Assembly (NCBI RefSeq): GCF_003185895.1
Contig: NZ_QHLY01000012.1
Location: 1,513,843 to 1,577,842, forward strand
Source: Cryobacterium arcticum
Lineage (GTDB): Bacteria; Actinomycetota; Actinomycetes; Actinomycetales; Microbacteriaceae
Length of the DNA: 64,000 bases
Direction: 5' to 3'
Part shown: in pieces, positions 15,944 to 24,633 of the stretch
How positions within the stretch are numbered: position 1 is the first letter of the stretch
How the letters are laid out: each line of letters starts with the position of its first letter
Made by a program: the position numbers and the translations under genes
Notes under the pieces: model-generated
The model's database searches: none
The model's input: only the letters and a program-made list of their open reading frames with translations
Told to the model about the DNA's origin: nothing

Positions 15944-17695
15944 ATGAGCGTCCTCGCGCAACTGGAAGCACACTTGGGGGATCGCTCCTCCCGAGAGAAG
16001 TTCCGACGCGACGTCGTAGTGAATTCTGATGGCTATGCTGACGACAGCGCCAGTAGATTTCTCTTGGAGCTCCTCAGGTCAGGCCTGACGATCGCTCAGT
16101 ATGCGGTTCAATCTTCTAAACGCCCTAACGCCAGTCGAGCAAAGATGCATTTTGGATTCTTGATTGAGGAGCTCTGGGACCAACCCGCAGCATGTGAAGC
16201 GCAACCTGAATCGCTCTTCGGATGGCTGGAACAGTCGTTTGTAACAGTCAGCGCTTTCGTTGATACGAATGGACGCGACGATAATACGACACGGGGTCAC
16301 TCTCCGCGCGTAGAGACCACAAGGGAGATCGCTGCAGATCTGGCGGCCCTAAAAAAAGTGGTCGCCCCCAGTCGGCTGTCGGACCTGGACCGGCTTTCGC
16401 GATCGATCAGCGATACGTCCATGTATCACTCGGTGGACGAGGCAAGCCGCGCCCAACGCGTTTGGACTGTCCTCGAGGTATTAGCCGCAAGCGCGGAGAC
16501 CTTAGCCGGGGGCTCCATTCGGTTGACTTCCACGCTGGAGATCGAAGCCTTCGAATTGCGGGTCGAGCGACCGTTTCAAACACTCCTCAGCGATCGTTCA
16601 GCGCGTCGAGCCGAGGGCGAGACCACGGTCGAGCCACAGGATCGCTATGTTGCCCATAGCGAACAAACGCCCCGCCAGGAACTGATCGCGGACGTTGACG
16701 AAGGGCCTGCGTTATATACGGTTTGGTACGGGACTAACCGAGAGCCAAAGAATCCAGCCGACGAGTCTTTAGGCTTCCTGAACGAGCGGGACAAATCGGG
16801 CACGGTGCACTACGGCACGTGCAGCGTAAACATTCCCCGCTCACACAAGTTCGGATCTCTAGGCTACAAGCTAGCCTTCCTGCTCCCCAAGAAATTTTGG
16901 AACGGGCCACTTTCGATTGAGTCCCGAACCCCCCTCGGCTCAAACGATGATTTTCTGGGATCCATACGCGAGGCGCTCGAAAAGCGGAATGCCAACGAAC
17001 GCTCTGTCTTGGTCTACGTGCACGGGTACAACACAACATTCGACAAAGCCGCAATAAGGGCCGCCCAAATCGGATACGACCTGAAGGTCCAGGGGCTGAC
17101 CGCGTTTTACAGTTGGCCGTCTAAAGGTCAACTCCTCGGATACGATGCTGACAAGGATCGAGCCGAAGCCAGTGAAGTTCAGTTTGCACAGTTTCTGGAG
17201 GATTTGGCTGCGAAGACCGATGCGTCCCGGGTTGACCTTATAGTCCATTCGATGGGCAATCGCCTCGTGGCGCGATCGACGGCTCATTTCGCCGCAGCGC
17301 TGACCAAGAGAGGCATCAAATTGGGGTCAATCATCCTCGCCGCTGCTGACATGGATGTAGATGTCTTCCGGTCACTCGCCGCCGTCTACCCCTCCATCTC
17401 GAAGAACACATCCATGTACGTCTCCGAACGGGATCGCGCGCTTGCTTTGGCAAAGTCACTGCAAGATTCAGACCGAGCAGGCTTCACCCCACCAATAACG
17501 ATCCTCTCCGGCATTGACACTATTGAGGCAACGGGGTTCGACCTGTCTTTGTTGGGACACAAATATTACGCGGAGGCCGGCCCAGTTCTCTACGACATGA
17601 GATCTGTCCTCGACCAGAACCATGACCCCTCCTGCAGACTGCGGTTAGAAGAGCGAAAGAGTGGGAAAGAGACTTACTGGGCGATCAGGCCGTAG
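15944..17695 (+). CDS. DUF900-type alpha/beta hydrolase with a long N-terminal domain
   Basis: A 583-residue protein. The C-terminal ~330 residues are a DUF900-like serine hydrolase: YTVWYGTNREP (family start, ~258), LVYVHGYNTTF (oxyanion motif, 360-366), FYSWPSKG, and the nucleophile elbow VHSMGNR (Ser436). The first ~230 residues are helical, match no domain I know, and are separated by a polar linker. In defence islands, hydrolases with such added domains can act as effectors triggered by a sensor domain, but no partner gene is adjacent. Lower-GC codons suggest transfer. The start ATG at 15944 has no strong Shine-Dalgarno, and the start could lie elsewhere nearby. Confidence 0.8.
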   Translation: MSVLAQLEAHLGDRSSREKFRRDVVVNSDGYADDSASRFLLELLRSGLTIAQYAVQSSKRPNASRAKMHFGFLIEELWDQPAACEAQPESLFGWLEQSFVTVSAFVDTNGRDDNTTRGHSPRVETTREIAADLAALKKVVAPSRLSDLDRLSRSISDTSMYHSVDEASRAQRVWTVLEVLAASAETLAGGSIRLTSTLEIEAFELRVERPFQTLLSDRSARRAEGETTVEPQDRYVAHSEQTPRQELIADVDEGPALYTVWYGTNREPKNPADESLGFLNERDKSGTVHYGTCSVNIPRSHKFGSLGYKLAFLLPKKFWNGPLSIESRTPLGSNDDFLGSIREALEKRNANERSVLVYVHGYNTTFDKAAIRAAQIGYDLKVQGLTAFYSWPSKGQLLGYDADKDRAEASEVQFAQFLEDLAAKTDASRVDLIVHSMGNRLVARSTAHFAAALTKRGIKLGSIILAAADMDVDVFRSLAAVYPSISKNTSMYVSERDRALALAKSLQDSDRAGFTPPITILSGIDTIEATGFDLSLLGHKYYAEAGPVLYDMRSVLDQNHDPSCRLRLEERKSGKETYWAIRP

Positions 17696-17830
17696 TACGT
17701 TCGAAACGTGCCGCGAGGGACACTTGCCATTAAGCAGGAGTGCACTAGTCCATTGGCCCCGTGCCACCAGCCTGGCGCCGGCTGTTGGCAGAAATTCCCG
17801 TACTCGTTTTGGTGGCATGGGAGGCTAGCG

Positions 17831-18051
17831 TTAACTGGTAGCTCTATCAGAGATTGACTTCATCGTCATCGCTGTAGCGAGCAATGCACGGACCTGCGCC
17901 GGAAACGCGTCGAAACTCAACGCGGCATTGCGCCGCTGGTTGCTCGTCCTGCTTTCGGTTGGCATGAACAGTTCACGGGCTTCGGAAGCTAGCCCCTCAA
18001 AAAGGCGTGGCCTTGTGGCCGCCTCGCATGAAGAACAAACTGCCGAGCCAT
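17831..18051 (-). pseudogene. Candidate small gene after the methyltransferase, frameshifted
   Basis: An ATG at 18051-18049 overlaps the methyltransferase stop in the compact arrangement TGATG. Its frame reads MARQFVLHARRPQGHAF and stops after 20 codons. Adding one T in the T5 run near 18000 lets the frame continue as FEGLASEARELFMPTESRTS and on to QVRALLATAMTMKSIS, ending at TAA (17831-17833), for a total of 73 residues. The smooth continuation, start coupling and operon position suggest a real last gene of the methyltransferase operon that carries a deletion, a sequencing error or a slippery site (TTTTTGAGGGG). I do not recognise the family. Confidence 0.45.
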
Positions 18052-19637
18052 CACGCAGGCGCGGACGACGCGAAGGCCATACGGTCTAGAGCGATCTCCG
18101 CCTGTGCGACTTCCACGTGCAGCTCCCTCCTCGCATCGTCTTCGTTGGAATCTGTGGGCAGCGGACTCATGAGGTCTCGCACAATCTCTCCAATTTGACG
18201 CGCGAGCAAGGGAGGGACGGCATTTCCGACTTGAACGTATTTTTGCGTCTGGTTGCCTTCGAACGCGTAGTTGTCGGGGAACGTCTGCAGGCGAGCTGCT
18301 TCTCTGACCGTCAGAGAACGCATCTGATTTGGATCTGGATGGATGAAGTAGTGCCCGTCCTTCGCCATGTGCGACACGATCGTCGAGGATGGCCTATTCC
18401 AAACCTGAACGTTGAAACGGTCAACAAATGCCGCGACCTCGGCAGTCGCACTTTTGTGGTCGGGCAGCAGGCTTATGGGAAGGTCTTTTAACCGCGGCGA
18501 ACGGTCTTCCTTGAGAGCAAAGCTGGCTGCGAAGTGGTATCTCTCCAAATCGGAGGTCATGTGCCGTCGGGAGGCGTGGTCCGCGACTCCTCCTAGCCGT
18601 GCATCCGACAGCCACTTACCCAGCCGACCAGACTCCTCACTGAGGGGACCCATTGGCTGACCAGATTTAATGAACTTGTTCCCCTGATCCGGAGCCAAGT
18701 AACGGGAATCTGTTTTCGCGGCCACGATGTCGTCTACGTTTCGTTGCGCACCCTGCCTTACCTTCAACCAGTTCTCGACGGAATCGCCTCCCCTTGAAAT
18801 CACGGAACGTATCGGTGGCATGTCTCCAATCGCGGTCGCGACGGTGTTCAACATAGACCAGGGCTTGAGGATAGAGGGAACTCGGCCTAGGTCCCTTCTC
18901 ACGCCCAGCAAGATAACTCGGTGACGGCGCTGGGGCACTCCATAGAGTTCAGCTCGGATAATAAAGTCCTTGGGGCTGAGGTCGCCAGGTGCTGAGGAGT
19001 GAACTAGCGAGTACACGTCATACTCAACTCCGTCATCGGCGGTTCGGAGGTCCTCGAGGATTCTGTCAAACATCGACGCGCCATCGTGAGTCGACGAAAG
19101 GAGACCTTTCACATTCTCCATAACGAAAACACTCGGCTTGAATCGCCTGATCGTGTGAAGGTACTCCCGGTAGAGAAAGTGCTTCTTGTCATCTTCAAAT
19201 AGAAGATCATGCTTTCGCCGCGATCGCCCGACAATGGAGTACGCCTGGCACGGAGGCCCACCGATGAGGGCCCAATTGTCAGATCCCCCGATGGCCTTCG
19301 CTATGATTCCATCCGTCAACTCATGATTGTCCGGACCGAGCTCAATTTGGTGAGTCTCCTCCGCGACATCTGCGTGCGCCTCTCCGAACAGGCGCGACGC
19401 CAAGAGTGCCTCCTTAGTGATTTCGCCGCGAAGGTAGCCATAGTAGGAGTCCGGGACCAAGCCGTCGCGCTCCAGCAATCTAAACGCACCGCGCAGCACG
19501 AGGGTCTTGACTGCCGACGCTTCCATCTCAATGGCCGCCTTGGACTCAAAGACTGCGTGGCCGTTCGAGTCTCGAAGAGAGTTGAAACCTTCACTTAACC
19601 CGCCCGGACCTGCGAAAATATCCAAAACGGGAATCAA
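18051..19637 (-). CDS. C5-cytosine-specific DNA methyltransferase
   Basis: A 528-residue m5C methyltransferase. It shows motif I DIFAGPGGLSEGF (residues 6-18, SAM binding), motif IV GGPPCQAYS with catalytic Cys130, motif VI MENVKG (~173-178), motif VIII PQRRHRVILLG (~225-235) and motif X QVGNAVPPLLARQ near the C-terminus. The variable target-recognition region lies between about 240 and 470. The first codon appears to be TTG, placed one codon before IPVLDIFAG. It lies 131 bases downstream of the five overlapping genes that run from the Z1 helicase, and probably belongs to the same system, marking self DNA. The nearby Vsr gene would repair T:G mismatches from deaminated m5C, which fits cytosine methylation at this locus. 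Confidence 0.93.
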   Translation of the reverse strand: MIPVLDIFAGPGGLSEGFNSLRDSNGHAVFESKAAIEMEASAVKTLVLRGAFRLLERDGLVPDSYYGYLRGEITKEALLASRLFGEAHADVAEETHQIELGPDNHELTDGIIAKAIGGSDNWALIGGPPCQAYSIVGRSRRKHDLLFEDDKKHFLYREYLHTIRRFKPSVFVMENVKGLLSSTHDGASMFDRILEDLRTADDGVEYDVYSLVHSSAPGDLSPKDFIIRAELYGVPQRRHRVILLGVRRDLGRVPSILKPWSMLNTVATAIGDMPPIRSVISRGGDSVENWLKVRQGAQRNVDDIVAAKTDSRYLAPDQGNKFIKSGQPMGPLSEESGRLGKWLSDARLGGVADHASRRHMTSDLERYHFAASFALKEDRSPRLKDLPISLLPDHKSATAEVAAFVDRFNVQVWNRPSSTIVSHMAKDGHYFIHPDPNQMRSLTVREAARLQTFPDNYAFEGNQTQKYVQVGNAVPPLLARQIGEIVRDLMSPLPTDSNEDDARRELHVEVAQAEIALDRMAFASSAPA

Positions 19638-19768
19638 ATCTCTATCTCAACTTTCAGCTTCGAGCGTCTCGCCCGGCAAGTAGCCAGGTTAGTTGCCAAT
19701 GAAGAGCTTCGCAACTTGAGGTCACGTCTATCCTTGCCATGCCCATTCTCCGACGGAATCACTGGGCC

Positions 19769-20929
19769 TCATGCACTCTCAGCTCGGGCAAGCCCGAGGG
19801 CAGTGAAAGCAGCCGCAATGACGTGATCGTCATCCTTAAGGCCGCTCAGGTAGTAATCCGGAACATTGTCTTCTGTGTCAAGAAAATAGACCGTGACTGC
19901 TCGCACTATCCGCTGCGCCTCTTCTGCACGAGATTCCCAACCACTATGAAGGAGCCCAAGGTCTTCCCCCAATCGCATGGCGGACTCTCGATTCGAACCG
20001 AGAGACTCCACGTAGGTGGGGACAGAGGCCCTCAGCCTGTCGATTTCCGCCTGATCCGGTACTACCAGCTCGGCACGAAGACACTCCCAAAAGCCCGGAA
20101 TAAGCTTCTGGAAAACATCCATCGCACCTCCAGCAGAAGATGAGCTAGCCGTCGCGCAGCCTTCGTTCATCGCACTGAAAGTCTCCGCGAAGACATCCCG
20201 CACGAGAGTGTCCACTTGATTGGGCTGCAACGAATGGACAGAGACGACAGCAAACCTGCGTCGAAGTCTCTTAGCAGATTCGCGCAAAAGATCCTGCCTT
20301 CGGCCGAAGTCGCGGCGCTCCGCATAGGCAAGGTGAGCCCGTGCGATTGACCGCGCGAGAGTTGGATCGCCGCCCAAACTGGGGCGTTCCATAATGCCAA
20401 CAGACTCATCCTCCAAGAGCCTTCCACTCAGGTCCGCCCCGAGGATGTACCCCCGCCACCACGAACGCCTGAGCACGTTTCGTGGCCGTCCTAGGAGTCG
20501 CTCGTAGTCCGTACGAAACGACCCATCATCACTGCGAGCGTTCGGGAATCGCCAAAATGCTACGTCCGGACAAACGTTTAGAGTCAGGAAAGACCAGACA
20601 CCCTCATCGGCGGCCTCGGCGGGGAGCATTGGCAACAGGTCGACCAATAGGCCCGCCAGCTGTTGATCAAATTGAAGTGAGCTACCACGCGGTCGCGCGC
20701 TTGGAAACCCATGGGCGATGGCAAGCTGAAGCACGCTGTCGTGTATGGATTCCAATTCGGCCTTAGAAGCGCGCGCGGTTGACATTGGGTAAAACGTTGC
20801 ACCCGACGTATCTGTGACTATGGACGACGAAAGCGCCTCTGGCTCCAGCGACGAAAGGTATTGGAGCCTCTTTGACGCCTCTGAGATGCGCAGCCTCGGG
20901 TAAGAAACTATCCTTGCTGACGGTTCCAT
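19769..20929 (-). CDS. Unassigned 386-residue component of the Z1/GHKL system
   Basis: A protein of about 386 residues, with an ATG at 20929 that overlaps the upstream gene's stop by one base (TGATG). It has no motif I can assign. It is mostly helical and rich in Arg, Ser and Leu. Conserved-looking pieces are YPRLRISEASKRLQYLSSLEP near the start, VWSFLTLNVCPDVAFWRFP, a central WWRGYILG, and SVHSLQPNQVDTLVRDVFAE. Proteins annotated as DUF6339 occur in this genomic context, and this could be one (recollection, not verified). Tight coupling with the ATPase, nuclease and helicase genes indicates a dedicated subunit, perhaps structural or sensing. Confidence 0.75.
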   Translation of the reverse strand: MEPSARIVSYPRLRISEASKRLQYLSSLEPEALSSSIVTDTSGATFYPMSTARASKAELESIHDSVLQLAIAHGFPSARPRGSSLQFDQQLAGLLVDLLPMLPAEAADEGVWSFLTLNVCPDVAFWRFPNARSDDGSFRTDYERLLGRPRNVLRRSWWRGYILGADLSGRLLEDESVGIMERPSLGGDPTLARSIARAHLAYAERRDFGRRQDLLRESAKRLRRRFAVVSVHSLQPNQVDTLVRDVFAETFSAMNEGCATASSSSAGGAMDVFQKLIPGFWECLRAELVVPDQAEIDRLRASVPTYVESLGSNRESAMRLGEDLGLLHSGWESRAEEAQRIVRAVTVYFLDTEDNVPDYYLSGLKDDDHVIAAAFTALGLARAESA

Positions 20930-21813
20930 CACTGGAGACCACCCACTCGGGCTTGTAGCTCGGCCTCAAGCCTCTGGGGGTCGTCACGGTACCGCGCGCG
21001 AAGCGTCGCTGTATCGGCATTGAACAGGCGTAGCGGCCCTGCAACTACGGCCCCTAGACTCCCCTCTTCGTACTCGGTGTTCAGATCAAAAGAGTCGTGT
21101 TTGAGCCCAAAGTCAACAAGCTGGCGATACAGGTCCAGTCGCATGAAATGCGATGTGAGCTTCGCCTTGTCGGAACTGGGCTTGTTGAGCATCTCCATGA
21201 CAATCGGGCTTTCTTCATTTATCCAAAGCCAAAGCGCCGAATCCGCAGGAGCGTCGAGATCGTCCCCTTCGATGCGTAACCACCACATGGAACCAGCGCT
21301 TGCGGAGGTGAGATATCTCGAAAATGACACGGCAAGGATGGGCATGCGGGCGCCATCGCCCTCGAGTTTCACTACTCGAGCGGCCGCCCAAAGGATGGCA
21401 CCCGGAGCGTCCGGAGCGAATTGAGAAGTCGGAGCAAGCGAGGGTTGGACAAGTACCACTTGACACTCAAGTCGCACGTCGCGACGTAGATTACCGCCGT
21501 CGAGGACAAGTCGTGCGGTTGTCTGGCCGCCTTCCAATAGGGAAATCGTTGAGCTGCCGCGCAGGCTTGTTCCTGTGCAGGTCCAAATAATCACGAGTCC
21601 GAGTCTTGCGTCGGGCCCGAGGCCCAAGTCGACGCGCGCTTTGTCGACGTCGACCTCCACGGAAACGCTGATTTCCATGGTTTGAAAATACGACCAGTCT
21701 TCGATCTGGACAGGGTCCGCGAGCGGCGAGGCGCCGCTCATCGTGACTGACCATGGATCGCAGCGGACGTCCCTGTCGCTAAGTGTCAGGTACCCACGAC
21801 TAACCGACTTCAT
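20929..21813 (-). CDS. Unassigned 294-residue component of the Z1/GHKL system
   Basis: A 294-residue protein overlapping the GHKL ATPase gene by 14 bases and the next gene by one base, so it is translationally coupled on both sides. The first ~200 residues look beta-rich (MEISVSVEVDVDKARVDLGL, VLDGGNLRRDVRLECQVVLV, SMWWLRIEGDDLDAPADSAL). The last ~80 are helical and acidic (SHFMRLDLYRQLVDFGLKHD). No catalytic signature is visible. It may be an assembly or substrate-recognition partner of the ATPase. I do not recognise the family. Confidence 0.75.
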   Translation of the reverse strand: MKSVSRGYLTLSDRDVRCDPWSVTMSGASPLADPVQIEDWSYFQTMEISVSVEVDVDKARVDLGLGPDARLGLVIIWTCTGTSLRGSSTISLLEGGQTTARLVLDGGNLRRDVRLECQVVLVQPSLAPTSQFAPDAPGAILWAAARVVKLEGDGARMPILAVSFSRYLTSASAGSMWWLRIEGDDLDAPADSALWLWINEESPIVMEMLNKPSSDKAKLTSHFMRLDLYRQLVDFGLKHDSFDLNTEYEEGSLGAVVAGPLRLFNADTATLRARYRDDPQRLEAELQARVGGLQ

Positions 21814-23641
21814 CGACCGACTCCACCTTCAAGTTGAGCCCGATCGCCAGGCCGTGCGGTTGAGCCACTCGCACGACATGTGTCCCTGCTCTTATCTGGC
21901 TCAATGGAACGGATTGGGACGACGCAACCTGCCGCTCGTCGTAATACCATCCGACCAGTACTGGCGCTTCTCCTCCCGCGGGTGTATCGACTTCGGCGGA
22001 TCCCCCCTCCAGGACGACAACGGGCGAGGCCTTGATCGAGAACTTCGAGAGGTCGATTCCAGTCACAGTGGAGATACTGAAGGAGAAACACGCGACCCGA
22101 GAACTCCCCATCGACATCATCTGTATTTCGGGGTCTTGATGCACCGAAATCCCATTGCCGCGCCCTTCTGCAGACCTAGTCGACGCGACTCGTCCCCGTC
22201 CCGACTCGATTTCGGCTCCGTAACCCGAGACCGAGGCAAGTAGCGTCCCCATCTGACGCGAGAGATGGGCGACGCCCGTCGAGTGCTCCTCACCGGCGAC
22301 TCCCACGTCGTGTGAAATCCGGGACCGAAATTCGTCCCTGATCTTGTTTAGGGCCAGGCGGACCTTATTAGTTTCGCCTGACTCGAGCCCTAAGGAAGCT
22401 GGGATCCAATCATCGTGAGCGACCGGTTCTGCTTTCGAAAACAAGAGATTCTGTTCTGGATCCACGACGAAGACGCCAGCCAGAGCTTGCCCGTTCGCGT
22501 CTTCCTGTACCTCCATGTACTTCACGATGAACAGAGGGTCGCGCATGAGCGCGATGTGTCGAGGAAATCGTACTGAGCTCAGGCCTGCCGGCGGCGTGTA
22601 ACTCCGATAAGCTAACGCTCCCAGTTTCACAGGCGGCCGTTGACTCTGCAGGACTTTTCCTACCCACGGCCACTCGTCAATCGCCCGCCCCGAGGTAAGT
22701 ACGTTCGTTGCACGTTCAAATGCTCGGGTAAATTGAGCGAACTGAGGATGCGAGGCAGGGTCTGGGACCGACATTTCCTCGTCGTCGACAGAGAAACGAA
22801 ACTGTATGGTCGGGCCGTTCGAATCCTTGTCGAGCATGTGCGGCCAAGCCCAAAGGAGCGCGGCCTCTGAGAGCGCCTTCACCACGTCCGTAAGGGTAAC
22901 GCTGCCCGTAAGAATCGGGTCGATGACGGCGATCGAGGTGCCCGTATCGTGCGGTCCCAATGCCGTGAGTCCCAGCTCGATTGCGAGGCTCCGGGCGGCT
23001 GCGCCCCTCACTGGCTCTAGTATCCCGTTCTCCCCCATCGCACCCCACCAGTGGCGTCCGGTGAATCGATTACCGTCTGAGACGAGCTCATCACCAACTG
23101 AGACACAGATGAAGCGATTCTCGACCTCTCCATCAATCAGCGTTTGACTGTAAATCATGCAGCAATCCACATCGCTCGCGTCGTACAACACCCCTTTGCC
23201 GAAGCCATACGTGCCGCCGCCGACGCGCTTGGTTTCGGCACGACCGATGTTGCGCACGAAGTCGACAAAATCCGTACTTTGTCCCACCGGGGGTGCGATG
23301 TCGGCTCGCGTCGCTCCGCCGAGGCCTCGAGTCCCGCTATCGGCCACGATCAGCAGTCGAAACCGTCTGGTACGTAATCTTGAGCGCAACGAATACGCGT
23401 TCGCTGGAAGCGCGTGAAAGACGACCTCACGAAGAAGGTCCATTTGGTGGAGGTTTAGCGTACGTCCACTGACCTCGTATGTGATTCTGGGCTCGCGGCG
23501 GGCATCCCAACTGTTTTGGAGAGTCTCTCGAAGAAAGAGTTCCCAGAAACCGACGTTCGGCTTACCGATGGCGCGTCGGGCTGACCGAGCATCAATGCCA
23601 CCGCTGGCGGCGAAGGGCTCGCTGTAGAGGTCGAGGCTCAT
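21800..23641 (-). CDS. GHKL (MutL/MORC/Hsp90-like) ATPase
   Basis: A 613-residue protein with an N-terminal GHKL ATP-binding fold. The N box is FLRETLQNSWDAR (Glu39, Asn43 for Mg/ATP), the G1 box is VADSGTRGLGG (Asp101), and the G2 lid is VGGGTYGFGKGVLY (141-153). About 400 residues follow, including a transducer-like domain and a beta-rich C-terminus. GHKL ATPases of this type in restriction-modification-like loci are the prokaryotic relatives proposed for eukaryotic MORC proteins. They are thought to clamp DNA on ATP binding and control a nuclease. It overlaps the PD-(D/E)XK gene upstream by 4 bases (ATGA) and the next gene by 14. Confidence 0.9.
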   Translation of the reverse strand: MSLDLYSEPFAASGGIDARSARRAIGKPNVGFWELFLRETLQNSWDARREPRITYEVSGRTLNLHQMDLLREVVFHALPANAYSLRSRLRTRRFRLLIVADSGTRGLGGATRADIAPPVGQSTDFVDFVRNIGRAETKRVGGGTYGFGKGVLYDASDVDCCMIYSQTLIDGEVENRFICVSVGDELVSDGNRFTGRHWWGAMGENGILEPVRGAAARSLAIELGLTALGPHDTGTSIAVIDPILTGSVTLTDVVKALSEAALLWAWPHMLDKDSNGPTIQFRFSVDDEEMSVPDPASHPQFAQFTRAFERATNVLTSGRAIDEWPWVGKVLQSQRPPVKLGALAYRSYTPPAGLSSVRFPRHIALMRDPLFIVKYMEVQEDANGQALAGVFVVDPEQNLLFSKAEPVAHDDWIPASLGLESGETNKVRLALNKIRDEFRSRISHDVGVAGEEHSTGVAHLSRQMGTLLASVSGYGAEIESGRGRVASTRSAEGRGNGISVHQDPEIQMMSMGSSRVACFSFSISTVTGIDLSKFSIKASPVVVLEGGSAEVDTPAGGEAPVLVGWYYDERQVASSQSVPLSQIRAGTHVVRVAQPHGLAIGLNLKVESVDEVG

Positions 23642-24633
23642 CGTTTCGCCAACATTTCTGAAGCAACTGTCAGGGCGGACGAGTCCTCCGCCGCGCCAGA
23701 AATGGGCCCAACGTCGACGGAATACTCTATGCGGGGTAGTCGATCGATCATTTCCGGTGATGTGAAGACTGCCCGAACGATTCTCGGGAACTTCGCGTCA
23801 ACTAGGCAGAGTTTTCGACGCAGTGTCACGTATGTAAAGCCCGCATAAAGGGAAGAATCTTGGGGGTGAAATCCCACTTTTGCCAAGGCGCGAAGAAAAT
23901 GCTGCGGCTCGATTCCGAGCCCCAGAATCCGATTCACCAGTGACGTGACGCTGTCGCCGAATGGAGCCAACTCAAGCTGCTCTATATATAAATAGAGAGG
24001 TACAGATTCCGGCGCTTCGAGCTGTAACGCCCCGTGCACGCTAACCACGAGCTGGTCTCGCTTTGTGGTGGCCTTGACCTCGATGGCGCATTCACGAGAC
24101 ACGAAATCGTGCCGCGATCGATCAGGTCCTCTCCAGCAGGCAAAGACTGCGTCTCGATCGAGTCTCGCGATGGCTTCAAACAAGTGAAGTTCGGCGATTA
24201 AACCGATTTGACTCTCAATTGAGAGAGCCGAGCCGTCCAAAGTCGCGAACAGGGTCCGCCAGCGGTGAAGGATTTCCAAGCAGGTCTGGCCGGGGTGAAT
24301 CTGGCTTTTCTGAAGGTTGCGGATGACATCGTCTACGAGGAGACCAAATTCGCTATCGAGTCGTGGATCTAGGCAACGCACTATGAGTATTCGGTGCGTC
24401 GTTTCGCCGCGTCGAATGCCAAAGGTCTCGAGAGAAACTCCCTGGCTCTCCGTATCAAAGACCTCACGGTCTCCCGCTTGAAGCGGTACGACCAGCGCTC
24501 TGCGGCCCAGCGAATCAAGCGCATGAGCGACGTTTGACCCATCGATTTCTATGTCCGTGTCTCGTCGCGTCAGCTTCATCTCATCAGGAGCGTCGAACTT
24601 CAGCAATTCAAATATGTCCGATGATGCCTTCAC
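23638..24633 (-). CDS. PD-(D/E)XK motif nuclease (DUF4420-like)
   Basis: A 331-residue protein with a clear restriction-endonuclease-like core: Glu138 in IGLIAELHLFEA, Asp176 in SRHDFVSR, and Glu185-x-Lys187 in ECAIEVKATTKRD. The order E...D-x8-E-x-K is complete, so it should be catalytically competent. It resembles the family often annotated as PD-(D/E)XK motif protein (DUF4420), which pairs with Z1 helicases. It overlaps the Z1 gene and the GHKL gene by 4 bases each, a strong sign of a stoichiometric complex. Its role is probably DNA cleavage controlled by the helicase and ATPase. Confidence 0.88.
   Translation of the reverse strand: MKASSDIFELLKFDAPDEMKLTRRDTDIEIDGSNVAHALDSLGRRALVVPLQAGDREVFDTESQGVSLETFGIRRGETTHRILIVRCLDPRLDSEFGLLVDDVIRNLQKSQIHPGQTCLEILHRWRTLFATLDGSALSIESQIGLIAELHLFEAIARLDRDAVFACWRGPDRSRHDFVSRECAIEVKATTKRDQLVVSVHGALQLEAPESVPLYLYIEQLELAPFGDSVTSLVNRILGLGIEPQHFLRALAKVGFHPQDSSLYAGFTYVTLRRKLCLVDAKFPRIVRAVFTSPEMIDRLPRIEYSVDVGPISGAAEDSSALTVASEMLAKR

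Noticed and set aside
16734..17287. Minus-strand frames inside the DUF900-type hydrolase gene
   Set aside because: They carry no motif, whereas the plus strand encodes an intact hydrolase with HGYNTTF and HSMGN.
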